DNA from: Maea johnstoni
Lineage: Eukaryota > Annelida > Polychaeta > Spionida > Magelonidae
DNA length: 64,000 nt
Assembly (NCBI GenBank): GCA_963942565.1
Contig: OZ012687.1
Span: forward strand, 10,900,535 to 10,964,534
Direction: 5' to 3'
Shown: positions 40,365-54,712 of the stretch, piece after piece
How positions within the stretch are numbered: the first letter of the stretch is position 1
Layout: every line of letters starts with the position of its first letter
Notes under the pieces: generated by a model
What the model was told of the DNA's origin: nothing
The model's database searches: none
The model's input: the letters and a program-made list of their open reading frames with translations, nothing else
Made by a program: the position numbers and the translations under genes

Positions 40365-40725
40365 AGCGCAATGGCAAGACTGTTGCAATATATTGGCCTC
40401 AGCGCTAGCACCCTACTAGCATTTGCAATGCAATTGCAACAGTATTGCAATGAATTGGTAACACTGTTGCATTACAATAGGAACATTGATATCACAATAT
40501 CAGCACTTTGGAACTGCAGGCCCATTGTTGCAATACTGTTGCAACACTGGTGATACCATATCACCACCTTTATAATGCCATAGCAACATTTTTTCAATAC
40601 AATGCCAACACTAGTACAATATCAGCTGCATTGCAATCATTTGATACAAAGCCAATGGTGGCAATGCAAAATCGACACCCCGAGAATGTGTAAATCACAA
40701 AATGTTGTCAATGTAATGGCAACAC
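40365..40725. repeat. Degenerate ~24-bp tandem repeat (TTGCAAT/GCAACA words)
   Basis: The words TTGCAATGCAATTGCAACA, ACTGTTGCAATA and their variants recur about every 24 bases with strong divergence. Many are self-complementary (TTGCAA, ATTGCAAT). Confidence 0.65.
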
Positions 40726-41238
40726 CGATTAAACCACCAACCACACCGCCACTTCTGCCGCCGCTGGACGGAGTAGTAGTAGTAGAGCAGTAGTAGTAGT
40801 CCCTGATTAGCTTAGTCTACCTCCCCTCCACTCAGACGAGATAAGACGTGATTTCTGCCAAATAATCCCGAATCACTGCACCCCGTGCCACACCGGCCGG
40901 CGAGAGAGACTACAGCTGAGAGAGAGACCTACCGCAGACAGGTATTCCTCACTAAAACACACCATTTACTGTGGAAAATGCAGTAATCATTGGGAGAGAG
41001 GTAAATGTGTATAGAGTTGTAATCACCAAGATAGATCCATGTTAGGGTTCGGGGTCAAGGAGTGGGTGCAGATAGGGAGCTGAAATCCGAGCACTTACGA
41101 TTAGGGAACTTTCCCCGACATGATGCCGGCAATCAATGGCCTTAATAATACATGTCTGGATGCTGATCACAATTTTGTTACCTTTCGGTCTGCTATAGAG
41201 AACTATAGGAAACAGCAATAACAATAACAACAACAACA
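40726..41238. other. Intron/intergenic, no recognisable feature
   Basis: Short GTA repeat near 40771; GC-richer patch at 40880-40930. Nothing recognised. Confidence 0.4.
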
Positions 41239-41415
<177 letters not shown>

Positions 41416-42010
41416 AATAACATCATCAATAGCCATAACAACAGCAAAAACTAGTTAAAAACTTTGCTTTTCTAGTGTTTAGAATGTTGAAGATTGCATT
41501 TTACCTCAGGGAGATATCAGTTCTTTCTATCAAACTATCTGTTTTACTTGATATTTATATCATATCTTATTATTGTTAGTAATACCTCAAGCCCCTACCT
41601 CCCATCCTGACCTTAACCCCTTTTCTTTCGCACTTTTTCATCATTTTGTCCCTCCCTACTCTCCTTCATACATTCCCTTCTGTCAATGCACCCTTCCCCC
41701 CCCCCCCCCTTTCACACCCAGTCGAGGTGATGAATCATACCCTCATGAGAAACTGATGGTATGCTACCTGATAATTCAATTAAGGGTAATCTTCATCCCC
41801 TTCCTGCAGGAGCCCCCCTTTTTCTCAGAAGTCCCGCTGGCCACATATCTTCCTGGGCCACCAGCCCTCAGACGGTCACAGACAGGATGCATGGTTTTAG
41901 TTTGTTTAAGATTGGCTCATTTTTTATGTGTGTTTTAAGGCCCGCCACGTGTTGGACCTCACATTGTGTACCGTTCACAGCTGACTTCGCTGTGTAACAC
42001 AGAAAATGGC
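41416..42010. other. Intron/intergenic with a C run
   Basis: C homopolymer near 41697. The 121-codon frame at 41573-41938 is proline-rich by composition and unrecognised. Confidence 0.4.
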
Positions 42011-42330
42011 TGACATGTTCTTTACCACTCATCCACAAAAGAGGCCTGATGGAGTTGGTGATATCTTTTTTTTGACCAAGGTATCTTCTGAATAAAGTAT
42101 CTTTTGTAGGAGAAATGTGAATTAGAAGTCAACTCACACATATTTTTTGCAAAAGGTGGTGATATCTTTTTGGCCAAAGTATCCCTTGAAAATTATTTGT
42201 ATTCCTAACAAATGAGAATCAGAAGTCAATAAACATTCTCCTTGAAATATTTTTTTGTAAATCTGCGCTTTTTTATGTGATTATCAAAAGTATCATCAGT
42301 CCAGATGGTATTATCAGGGGTTTATGTCAC
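42011..42330 (+). mobile_element. Family A TTAA element, heavily decayed
   Basis: The middle shows an internal duplication of a TGGTGATATCTTTTTTGACC-like block. The right part keeps CATTCTCCTTGAAATATTTT and TATCATCAGTCCAGATGG. The ends are not recognisable. Confidence 0.4.
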
Positions 42331-43797
42331 CCCTACAAGATTACCAAGTAAAGAAAATGTAGAACTTCTTTAGATTTAAATCATTGCTCCCTAGAATCTA
42401 CTCATCAAGATACCAGTTTTTTGTAGACTTTTATGCCTTTTGATTGGACGCTTACATCAAAATCCTGAATCTGTCAATTACTGGTGTGAACATTAAATCC
42501 AAAGACTTAGCGGGTTCCTGGTCACCACCCTGGGATGGGCACTCAGTGGAGATGTCCATCACAGACTCATGAAGACATCAAACGCCCAGAATCCTTTCCT
42601 GCCATGCAACTCTTCTGCTTATACGAACACTTCCATTATCGAGAATAATGTAAGGAAATATTCTAATAAAATTTCCTTCTTCTTGCACTTAATTACTTCC
42701 ACTTTACAAATTGTGGAATATTTTATGGAATTTTGAGATATTTTCAAAGTTGTTGTATACTCAGTTCACTCAGAAGGGACCTGTGAACATAAACTAGTTA
42801 ACAGTCTCATAGGAGACTGGTCGGTGCCTGAGGATCCCTCGCTGGGACCTCATCATCCAAGAACGGACACGACAATATCAAAGCATCAATCGCCAGAGTG
42901 GTGAAGTCAAGGAAAACCCTTTTTCCAGAAAGTGACATATTCATGGTCCTGCTCTAATATGTTACACATAAGGCTCTTTCCTATGGATATTGAGGGTGTA
43001 TGAAGCATTTTCTTATGAGGCTAGAAGGAAAATTATCATAGGGCCATGAACACTTTGACTTGTCTGATCTGCTGTTATTTTTGTCTGATATCCATGGTCC
43101 TGTGGTGGTCAGTAATGACTGTGGCCCTGTGGTATGGATATGCATGGTTTTGGGTCTTGCTGGGCGAGACAGTTTTCTCCTGTAGCGGAGGGGTGCTAGG
43201 GGGCATGTTTTCGGGGCCTTTCTTCAGCGGGTCGCGTATAGTAGCCATAATTGTGGTGAAGGGAACGATGTTTGTTATCCTACCGGGATGAGATTTCTGA
43301 CGTTTATTTGCACAATACTTTGAGGAAAAAGTCATTGAAACAAACCCTGGGGACTTGCGGCCAGGAATAACATACCTTGTTCCGTCTCCATCCGGACGAA
43401 CGGACAGACGGACGGCGGCCAGGCAGGATACAATCATCCCCTGTCCACAGACAGACCACCACTCTTGACATCTTACACACCACACAGACTTGATATCAGC
43501 ATATGAGTTTTCTTGTGGTTAGCTAGAATGTCCAAAACAAGTTGGAAATCTTGCAGACCTGCGTTGTGCTCATGTAGACTGAAAAGTGAGAAGTTGTGAG
43601 ATTTTTTTGCCACACAGTCAATAAGTGTTGCAGCGGGTGACGGAAGAGAGATGCGTCAACGAGTGATAATAGGGCGGAGGTCAGAATGAACTCTGTGTAT
43701 GGTAAACCGCAGATTGACTCGTAACCACCACATCAAGTGATGTCCTATACCACACACTAAACAGGAGCCAGACACGCAGACCTGTTGCCTGCCCCCT
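42331..43797. other. Intron/intergenic, no gene recognised
   Basis: Open frames on both strands at 43046-43485 (81 and 136 codons) overlap each other and show no known domain. Confidence 0.4.
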
Positions 43798-43984
43798 TTA
43801 ACCAATAAACTCCTGTAGCCAACAAAAATGGACGTCAAATATTTGACCGAGAAATGTTCATCAGATGTCACCCAACCCTTGCAATATTTGGGGAATTTAG
43901 CCCTTATTTCCAAGTTAATTCCAAGATTATCCTAGCTTCCGGATGACACTTTTCAAGGGGGTCTTTAAGCATTTAATGGGTTAA
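43798..43984 (+). mobile_element. Family A TTAA element, shortened
   Basis: Starts TTAACCAATAAACTCCTG, keeps GTCAAATATTTGACCGAGAA, and ends AAGCATTTAATGGGTTAA. The final TTAA is shared with a reverse copy. Confidence 0.6.
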
Positions 43985-44199
43985 CCTATTCATGCCTTCG
44001 AGTTCCTGAGTAACTGTCGTCTGGATCTATTAAATGTTTGGCAATAACTTGGGAATAACCAATGATTTTACAAAATGTTTGAAGGAGAGGTGGTGCAAGG
44101 GTTCTGATTAACATTTCTCCTTCAAATCTTTCTCAAATATGCTTTTGGTTGAAAGATTTCACCAAAATTGTCAGGCCACTGTGAGTATTAATGTGTTAA
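43981..44199 (-). mobile_element. Family A TTAA element, reverse, abutting the previous one
   Basis: Starts TTAACCTATTCATGCC, then TGTCGTCTGGATCTATTAA, TCTCCTTCAAATCTTTCTCA, and ends GAGTATTAATGTGTTAA. It is tail-to-tail with the copy on its left. Confidence 0.7.
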
Positions 44200-45911
44200 T
44201 ACTGCCCTTGATCAACGGCTGCCGCCAGTCACAGTCGCCCTTCTTCCTATACTTCAACCACCAGTTGTAGATCTTTGTGACGTTTTAATGGCGAATAAAA
44301 TCCTTCGTGAAATTTACTTAGAGTCTAGGCTTTTTATTGAACATTTTATGTAGCTTATCTGAAGGGAAAGCCTGGTACCGTGGCAGCGTAGGCCCCATAC
44401 ACAAGCCAATCTAGCGCTACCATCTAAGAAACCACTGTCACAAGCAATTGACTTGCCAGTTTAAAAACTCATAAAACTCCCGGACACTGAATAGAAGTTG
44501 GTAATTTTGTTTGTTATCTTATGGCTGGGTGGACTGTAATTGCCAGTATGTAGGTGGTCCCTTTGTGGGACTTTAATCAGGGTGGCTGGAGAAACCCTAA
44601 CATGTGATATTGGGTGTTTTGCTGGGAGGGTGCTAGAAGAGGGTGGCGGGTATACAGGGTATATGGCAAGGGTTAATTACCTACAGGTTATTACCTTCAT
44701 GTTAGTATTCCTTTGTACCTATCACACCCGGATTCTCTGAACAATTTGTATTGAAATACAGGGATTTTGGTAAAATCTTACGTTACACATGAATGTTACA
44801 CATACTTAAGTTTTCTCTTGATGTACTGAATTAATGATAAGAATGATAAACATTTGTGTGCTTTCAGATGGGATTTCACATTCTTGGATATTTTCCAAAT
44901 CTACCCTTGCATTCTCTTAGGGACTAAAGTGGAGCAAGGTTCAGGGGGGGGGGGGGGAGATGAGAAGAATTGTATTTATCATTTCCTGCCAAAAGTATTT
45001 TTCTGGCCTAAATTCAAAGCAAGAGGTCAGAAAAGGTAATAAAAGTATAGAGGTCAGAAAAGGTAAGAAAAGTATCTGACCACATGTTTTTGCTGGAATT
45101 ACTGAACTATAAGCACTGCTGTTGTTTTATTGGTTAATATAACTCTATCGCCCTTTGGTTAATTTGGCAGAAAATCTTTTGACCTTGTAATCAGTTAGTG
45201 ACCTTCCTTCCTGGCAAGTTGACAGAATTTTACCATTCTTACTTAAAATATGAAAATGCTGTTGATTTATGTTTTCTATTTCCACCTTTAAGTCACTAAT
45301 AAAGATAAGAGTGAATAGTAGATAAATAGTCAAGAATGTTTTGGTTTATTCGAAGATTTTTTTAGGGGGGGGGGGGGGAAATAAACAAGCAATGAAATAT
45401 CAAATCCCATTAGAGAAAAAAAATCAGAAAAGTTTGAAAGTATTCAATAAACCAACAGTCAGGGCCAAGCGTGCTTGTAATCAAATCGACCTTCAGATGA
45501 CCTTCAAATGACCTTGAAGTAATGTTAATGCTTTGTATTCAGAGACATACATGCATGAACACATTTGCTACCAGGGGATCTCATAAAGAAATCATAAATG
45601 GCAGCCATGTTTTGTTATTGTGATTAAAGCTGTAGAACAATACCAGGTATGCTTGTGAAGTGAAACATACAAGAAATATGGTTCCTCCATCAAAAGATAT
45701 TAACTGCCATCTTATGATGGGACAGGAATACAAGGTCATAGGTCATCCCATGCTCGTTTTACTTAGGGACAGTTTTTCTCATGCTGTAACCATGGCTATA
45801 AATGGGAGATATATCACGAGATGAATTCATTATCTGTCAATTTATATGTCTATCTATTTGTCTTTTATTTCATAAAGAGCTCCAAAGTTACTTAAATATT
45901 TGGGGGGGAGG
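44200..45911. other. Intron/intergenic; G runs and a half-site cluster
   Basis: G runs near 44946 and 45365. Three GACCT half-sites spaced 11 bases apart lie at 45487-45514 (see findings). No gene recognised. Confidence 0.4.
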
Positions 45912-46201
45912 GGAGGGAATGCGCAACACATTTTACCATAAATCGAAGTCTGATATTTTCAAAATCAATGTGTTTTAGGGAATACATTTTCAACTCAAAG
46001 TGGATCTTGGTAAGCTAAAGGACAAACATTTTATAGTAAATAATTTAATTTCTTAACCATTTTGGGGAAATGCGCAACACATTTAACAATCAAAGTTTGA
46101 TATTTTCAAAATCAATGTGTTTTAGGGAATCTTATCAACTTGAGGTGGTTCTTGGTAAGCTAAAGGATAACATATTTTATAGTGAATAATTCAATTTCTT
46201 G
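45912..46201. repeat. ~145-bp tandem duplication
   Basis: Two units share GGAATGCGCAACACATTTNA, TGATATTTTCAAAATCAATG, TGTTTTAGGGAAT and TTGGTAAGCTAAAGGA. Confidence 0.9.
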
Positions 46202-46929
46202 GAGGTACTGTGGTAAGTAAATAGAGTCACTTGGACAATCCTAGCCTGGAGGGGTTAGATTTAAGGGTGCCTGAAATAACAGACCATAGGGTATAGCCTT
46301 ACCCTTTCACCTGCATACATACCAATAGTACCAACAGTAGCTTTAAGTGACAGTTAAGTATATTAAAGGGAGATTCAATAAGAAAGGCTGCCACATTCCA
46401 TCAGCTATGTGCATTTATAAAGAGATCACCTAAAGTTTTATAACAACATCAAAGAAAAGCTCACCTGAATTAGGTGATGGTGTTGACACTGTAGTGGTGG
46501 GTAGAGTGTGTTGCGGTATAAGGGTTTGCATTATCTATAACAATAGACAGGTGAACAGGTGTGCTAAGTTGTAGGGTATGGATCTGCTATATTGTCCGGT
46601 CAGTCACGCCAGTGGTCACCGCTGACCACTACCTTGACCAGACCCTACTATTAACGGTAGAAACCCATCACTTAGTGGATATATCTATATAATAGTGTAT
46701 ACACTTATCCTCACCTTTTTGTGTAGATAACCATAAACTACTCTATTTATTTAGGATAAATTATCAGTTATAGGACGGTTGCACTGGACAGTTATATTGT
46801 AGGAATATTAGGAAGACCATTTTCACCAATGAATTTTGGCAATCAATGAACATTAAGCCTGCTATACCTATTTCAATAAAAGCAACATTTAATGCAATCA
46901 GCATGTCACTATCAACCGTCAGTAACTGC
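46202..46929. other. Intron/intergenic, no recognisable feature
   Basis: Nothing identified. Confidence 0.4.
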
Positions 46930-47151
46930 ATGAATTTTAACGAAAGAACAGTAACAACAACCACTTCAAAAGCAACAATAACAACAACAAAAACAACAAC
47001 AACAAAAACAAAAACACAACAACAAAAACTGCAGCAACACCATCACCACCAACAACAACATCTACATCAACAAAAACAACAACAACAAAAACAAAAACAC
47101 AACAACAAAAACTGCAGCAATACCATCACCACCAACAACAACATCTACATC

Positions 47152-47185
<34 letters not shown>

Positions 47186-47187
47186 GC
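46930..47187. repeat. (CAA)n-rich array with an internal duplication
   Basis: CAA/AAC triplets with a ~75-bp block (ACACAACAACAAAAACTGCA to CATCTACATCAACA) present twice, ending in a pure CAA run. Confidence 0.93.
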
Positions 47188-47711
47188 ACTTACAGAGAGT
47201 CAGGAAGAACAATAATAGGAAGCTGGATGCTGCTAAACAGTACCACTACAATGGATACTTATACAGTTTATCTTGGTCTGTTGACCAATATTTCTATGGG
47301 CCACCTTGACCATCCAGTGTGCATGCTCTATCTCTAACTGACTGGTCTAGTGTGTGCATTATGGCTTGCTAGTGCTCATAACAGGTGCAGGTGGTCAATA
47401 GTGGGCTAATTAAAGCTGGGCTACATCAAAGAGTAGCTTGCTGACCAGTAGAGTGCCTTATCAATGCAGAAAACACATGCTAATCCCTGCTTCATGAGAG
47501 GGCCATTTAGATGGGTGTTAAGTGCCTGATAAGATAAAGGTGTGCTATAAAGAATACACCTGTAATCAGTGCCAGGTAAAAGTACTATTGTATTTATCTT
47601 CGTACACATAGGAATGTGTGGGCCAAGGTCAGGGTTAATCCGATTATGTAATGGCGGGATATGCTGAAGAGTTATGGGTGCATTCAGATCTTAACAACTA
47701 CATCTAACTTA
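47188..47711. other. Intron/intergenic, no recognisable feature
   Basis: Nothing identified. Confidence 0.4.
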
Positions 47712-48135
47712 TGGCATTATCTTTATGACAGTTTATATGTATATGGCTGTTAGTCAGCTTTACATGTCCACTCCTTACTGTGGATACCTGTATTTACCTA
47801 CTGAGAATGCTCAGGTTCAGCACTGTTATGTAATGACAGGGAAGGGTGTTGATTTATAAGTATTTCCTTGAGATAGGTCACTCTCAGATATTTTGGGCAT
47901 TATCTTTATGAGGTTTTATATGTCTATGGCTATCAATTGGCCTTAGATCTCTATCTGATCTCTATCCTTTCTTGTGGCCTCCTGTATTTACCTATGTCGG
48001 AAGTCCAGGGTCAGTATTATCATCTAAGTTATTTAACCAAGAGATGTTGCTCTTTGGTACTTTATAAGGTTTATATACATTTGGATCTCTATCCTTTTTC
48101 TTGCCCGCCTGTATTTCCTGTGAAGGTTGTTTAAG
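47712..48135. repeat. ~185-bp tandem repeat, two units and a part
   Basis: Units share GCATTATCTTTATGA, TTTATATGTNTATGGCT and CCTGTATTTACCTA; a third, shorter unit begins near 48065. Confidence 0.7.
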
Positions 48136-50405
48136 ATGAATATTAGTGGGATAACATATCCTATTGCTGGTATATGATTATATGATAGCTGGACATTGTG
48201 AGTCTATACATGTGTATAACTTCAGTACTGAGTAGATGTAAGAATATAGCCATAGATTAGTCACTGCCTGACACATGTAGTGTTATCTTTATGTGACTCT
48301 TTATGTGTGCGGTTTTTTGATTGCCTTAAGACCTACTCCTATGATGATGATAATGACCCCTGGTGGTCAGAAAGGAGTGGTCAGGGGGAAATACAGGAAG
48401 AATCATCCTTTGATGACTTGGGAAGTGACGAATAGGAATGTGCGCAGAATTTGGCCAATTAAGGAAGCTGTGGTTCCTGCGGATGGAAACTATAGAATTC
48501 TTCCAAGAACTTTGAAAACATTTCTTTCCGTATTCAAGAAAGTCATCAGACATTGTGTCTCATAACGAAACACAGCACATTCTTGAATTCTCTCATTGTA
48601 TACAGTGGAGTTTATGTTATGATTCACCAAGAACAAGTTAACCTAGGAATATGTTGTACAGACCTCCTCTCCTTAAATGTAGGTGAGATCCTTGAAGTTT
48701 CTTAGGAGATTCCTAGGGATTTTCTAGGGAACTCCTAGGATCTTCTTGGTTTTCCAAGCTTCATTTGGTAGAATTTTGTTAAAGATTACAAGCGTAGTTT
48801 GAAGTGTCTTTAAGTCTAAAGTGTCTTAAAGGTGGACAGTTCTGGCTTTAAGGTAGACAATGACTAACGAGGTTCTCAGGTATATCTCACCTGCCACACA
48901 CTTACCTGTCAGAGGGAGAACTGGATGAAAGGAATGTATTACTCAAGGCTGCGGGGAGGTAACATGTAGGGCTGAATGGACGTTTGTCTACCGACAACTC
49001 CTTGCATCACTGGGAGAAAGTGTGTTTTGTGGGTAGCCTGTCTCGTTAAGGTCTGGAGGGCCATTCTCCATGTCTCACCTGAACGACACCTGTCAGCGTG
49101 CGAGTCACCTGGGGCCCTGTCGCCCTGACAGACCTGTGGCATATGACTCTCTTAATTGGTTTGGTAATTAGCTTCAATAAGGATGTAGAAAGAAATACTG
49201 TATAACTGGTATTTTTTACAGGCATTTAATTTTTGCTATTTTCGTGCTCCCCATTAAAGCATGAAAATAACATCCTCCAAATCTATAGTTTGAGTACTTG
49301 AATGTGCGATTCTAAAGTAGCATACATACCCTCCAGCAGGGCTGTGAAGCGAAATTTTTAGCACTCCAAATTAAAGCTGTATACAGTAGAGATACGATGG
49401 AAAAGAAATAGACATTCTGTCCCTTCAACAGCATTAGGATTGATAAATATGCAGGGCAGTGCAATAAGCATGTGTATGAGAAAGCTCATGGAAAGCAGAC
49501 CCAACCTAAAAAGTCAGATATTGACATTGAGATATGTTTCTAAAATTGCCTAATTAGTTTGGAGTGACAACAACACCAGGCTGCACCAATTCCAGAACCA
49601 CCGTAACCGCTGGTGATGTAATCTCTTATTCTATTACTGCTTGTAGTGTGAAAATAGCTTCCTTTCAGAGAAGTTTATTTGTATCCTTGTTGAATGAATA
49701 CTGGAAAATCAGTTCCAGCCTGACTGAAAAATATGCTTCTTAAACATTTCCATGTGTGTAAAAGTATAATACAAAGGAAGTTGTACACTTTTTTGCTTCA
49801 GATTAATGAAATATAAGGTCTTGGATAAGAGTTTTATAATTGTACTTTAAAAAGAGGCAGTTGTTATTTCTGGACCTCCAAAATACTGAAACTTCTTCAG
49901 AATACCCGGATGCACCCTTCTGGCCACCTGTTGCACCCCTAAGAAACGGGGTATCCAGCCGAGTGCCCCTGAGTGGGTACGCTCTATGGATGTTAATATG
50001 GTGCCTAAACCTTTATTAGCACCCCAATTTCACCCCATCATTTCACCTTATCAACTCTCTGTAAAGGACCCTAATCCCCAAGCCACCCTAAATTAAGTGA
50101 ATATTGTGATGCCCTTCTGGTTGGGCGATTAGAGGCCTCAACAGGGCATACCCTCCACCCTGCCTGCCCTTCTGTGAAGAAAGGTTTTTTTGCGAGGAGG
50201 CAGCTCTGTGTGTGGAGGGCGTGTGAGTGGCTGCTATGGCAGGGGTCAGGGGGAGGGTCCCAGGATTATGCTGTGGCTGTCATCCGTGATGCCCCCTTAA
50301 GAGGCCGGGTCAACCCCTGTGGATCCCCAATGCTCATGTGGTACCTAATTTTCCCATTTCATTCGGGACTACAGTGCATCATATCTGTCTGTGACTCACT
50401 AAAGT
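48136..50405. other. Intron/intergenic, no gene recognised
   Basis: A 90-codon plus-strand frame at 48293-48565 and a minus-strand frame at 48939-49142 have no recognisable motif. Otherwise featureless. Confidence 0.4.
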
Positions 50406-50600
50406 GCCACAACCTCATCATCCTCCTCATAATCATCGCCATTGTTATCATCATCATAATCATCATCACTGTTATCATCATCTTTATTGTCACCATTATC
50501 CTAATCATCATCTTCATCCTCATCATTTTTATGATCATTTTTATCCTCATCATCATCACCATCATCATCATCCTCATTTTCATCATCATTATCATGATAG
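50406..50600. repeat. Degenerate (ATC)n array
   Basis: CATCAT/CATTATC triplets with frequent variants over about 195 bp. Confidence 0.93.
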
Positions 50601-51425
<825 letters not shown>

Positions 51426-52141
51426 CCCCCTGCCCCCCCCCCTTAGACTCATAGTGGGAACAGGCAGTGTGGTCATTCTCACACCATACATATGTCAAGG
51501 TATGTATACAGTCAGCGGTCAGTGAGTAAGTGGTCAGCTGTTTAGGACAGACCTACCTAGGTGGTCATAACAGCAAAATGAAGGTCACAATATACAAGAA
51601 TGACAATGTACTCAATGGAAATAGAATGGTAGGGCTAAAAATAAACGTTTAGATGGTGTTACCATTAATGAGTTATTCCTCTCACATTGAAGTATATTCA
51701 TACTCATCTTGTTCTTATTAAGAATTGTGATGCCATTGATGATTACCTTAGAGGTGGTGAATATCATGATACTGCTGTTCATAACCATTATCATCATCGT
51801 CATCATCAACATCATCATCTTCATCATCATGGCTATGATGATAGATATATTCCATAGATATAAATATAACCACTCTACTGTATAATACTTTGACCAGCTG
51901 GATCCCCGCCCAAGGCAATTTCGCTCCCTGAATCTGAGGATTTCGACCCTATTATCTGTAGGTTCTTTCAACTCTGGTCACTATCCTTGACTTGTGATAA
52001 GTGTGCTGCCCCTTGAGATATGAGTGGAGCTACAGCTAGGCCTGTAAGTGCATATAGTCTGGCTCTATAAAGCCATGCTTATCATACTGCAAAACACAAC
52101 TGCTTATACCAAAACAACATAATAGGGCTTGAAAGTAGAAT
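51426..52141. other. Intron/intergenic, short ATC patch
   Basis: A degenerate CAT/ATC run at about 51790-51845. Nothing else identified. Confidence 0.4.
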
Positions 52142-52354
52142 TTAACCCTTCCAATGCTGAGGCTAAATTTCTTCCAAAGCACAATGACGCAAGAATTTTG
52201 AAATCATCAGAAGCCTGTCACATTGGTATTCATTGGAAAGCTCTTACTGAGTACTCTCAGATGAGTACCCATTTGCCCAGGTTTCAATATTTTTTCAGGA
52301 ACTTTGCGTCATTCTGTATTGGCCAAAGTAGCCACCAGCAGCATAAGGGTTGAG
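52142..52354 (+). mobile_element. Family B TTAA element, complete
   Basis: Starts TTAACCCTTCCAATGCTGAG; ends GCAGCATAAGGGTTGA, with the right TTAA changed to TTGA. The body matches the other family B copies. Confidence 0.72.
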
Positions 52355-53096
52355 AAGCACATTTTGGATATTTGAGTCTAAAATGAATTGCTCCCATTAG
52401 AATTAATGGAAACTGGGAATGAATATTGAGAAATCCTATAAGCTGCAACAATACCCTAAGAAAGTTCAGTGTATTTATAAGTAGTGTTTATGTTGATTTA
52501 TGATTCAAACACTAGAATTTTATTGAATTCAGAGAAACTCAGCAATGTCACTTATATAAAGGGGGAAAATAAGGGGCTATACCACAAAGATAACCACTCT
52601 AGTAATTGTCCATAACACTGGAGGGGGACACTCAGGACACTTCTCAAGATTTTACAGTTTAGCTTTGTTCGTGGTACAGGTCACCCAGCAGTGAGTTGTT
52701 GGATTTGGCACTTTCAATTATAGGGTTGAGTATGTGCTGAATTTCTCTGCTTATAAGGAAGGGCTGTTCTTGTTGATTTGTATAGTTCGGAGCTTGAGTA
52801 AGGGCTTGAGGTACCGAGCTGAAGTCTGGTTGTAATGGGTGTACTAGTCAGTAACTTGCACATCCCTTACATGTAATTAACAGAGTTTCAGGGTAGTAAG
52901 GTGGAGCATTCCTCAGGTGTAATTTACATTTACAACACAGGTGAGAAGTCTGTGTCTAATCCAAGCCGACGTACAAGGGAGATGTGAGTAATAGTACCAA
53001 GTCAGTCGAGACATTCTTGATGCGTTAAGTTTTCAAGGATGAGGGGGACCCAGCTCCTCGGGTCATTTTCTCACACTGGTGTATGCTGTAGTAGAG
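52355..53096. other. Intron/intergenic, no recognisable feature
   Basis: Nothing identified. Confidence 0.4.
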
Positions 53097-53308
53097 TTAA
53101 CCTTACCAATGCTGTGGATACTTTCGTCCAAACACAAGGATGCAAAGATTTTGGAAATCCATCGAAATCCTGTCATGTTTGTATTCATTAGAATGCTCTA
53201 ACTAAGTACTTTCATATGAGTACCAATTTGCTAGGGTTTCAGTCATTTTTCAGGTTTTTTGCATAATATTGCATTGGCCAAATTAGCCACCGGCAGCATA
53301 AGGGTTAA
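53097..53308 (+). mobile_element. Family B TTAA element, complete
   Basis: 212 bp from TTAACCTTACCAATGCTG to GCAGCATAAGGGTTAA, with TTAA on both ends and the full family B body. Confidence 0.75.
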
Positions 53309-54448
53309 TCTTGCCGTGGGTTTCTTTGCGCAATAAATCCTCGTTTTGTTCAGCTTTGATGGTGTCTTTTTCACCTGCCGGGGACGTTCTCATCGGCGGT
53401 GGACACTCTACACCTGTGAAGGTCTGCTTACCAGTCTGCACAGGTAATATCATAACTCACCTTTCACAAGTTTTTGTAATTTAGTGCCGAGCATTGCTGC
53501 AGGTAGGTAGGTAGGAGAGAGGGCTTAACAGAGGTGTTATGTGTGTGTATTTATAGAGACGTCAAGACACATGAACAGAGACCTACCAGGTACAACAATG
53601 CTTGAAGGACGAAACTTTAATTGCACGCTGCAAAAACGTTGCCAATTTGTTTTTGCTGGAATTTCCTCTTCTAATTTAGAGCTGGGTTTCAAGGGGGACT
53701 TATATTTAGCTTTTTGGTACAGATAATTGAGACTTAGAGGTCTCTGATTGTGTAGTGTTAGGGCCATCAGGTTTTCAGCTCCGCCCTTGACATTTATTAT
53801 AAACTGTAATTCCAAGGCTTAGTGTCTGTTTTAATCACATTGCACCACTACCTATTAGACTATATTCAAGTATGTTTTAGGAAAATAAACCAAAGATTTT
53901 TTCTAGGCCTTCCATTATATCTTTAGGTCCCTAGTTTCCTTAAGGTTTTCAACCCAGGTGGCCCCTCACTTAAAAACCTAAAAAACCTCCTTTTAAAGAT
54001 GGTGTACACGAAAGGTGATAAATATACTCTATATTTCTAAAACAGACAGCAAAAAGCGGGAGTTGTGACCTTTTTGAGAAATATGGCAGTAAGAATCTCC
54101 CCACCAGTGAGAAGGCCAGAGTTTGGTAAAGTCATAACTGTTTTTTGTTCCTCAAGTGATATTAAGTGTCCTATTTATTTTCCTGAAAGACGGCACCCCT
54201 CCAGCACCCTGGGTTGTGAACCCAAAGAGGGTCTTCTTATTCTCGGGTTGCGCACTTGTCAGTAAGGTGCTAGACGTAGTTAGCAACCCTTTCATGCTCA
54301 CAGTATTGTATGATATTATATGATATACATGCACATGGATCATAATGTACATCATATGGGAATAATCATGTGAAGTTAAGGTTGTATTTATTCATCATTT
54401 CCTTTTCCAATATTTCCAATAAATGCTTTGCTTAAGAAGAAGTCTTGT
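53309..54448. other. Intron/intergenic, no gene recognised
   Basis: A TTAA-element-like fragment (AACCCTTTCATGCTCACAG) lies near 54287. Otherwise nothing identified. Confidence 0.4.
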
Positions 54449-54467
54449 AAATTATTATTATTATTAC

Positions 54468-54506
<39 letters not shown>

Positions 54507-54556
54507 CATTATTGTTATTATTATTATTGTTATTATTATTATCATTACTATTATTA

Positions 54557-54606
<50 letters not shown>

Positions 54607-54654
54607 ATTATTATCATCATTATTATCATTATTATTCTCATTGTTATTCTCATC

Positions 54655-54689
<35 letters not shown>

Positions 54690-54712
54690 TATTATTATCA
54701 CCATCATCATTA
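54449..54712. repeat. (TTA)n then (ATC)n compound array
   Basis: About 200 bp of TTA/ATT with GTT and CTA variants, then about 50 bp of ATC. Confidence 0.97.

Noticed and set aside
43046-43485. Overlapping open frames on both strands, one with hydrophobic stretches
   Set aside because: No recognised family, no splice or promoter support, and the two frames shadow each other.
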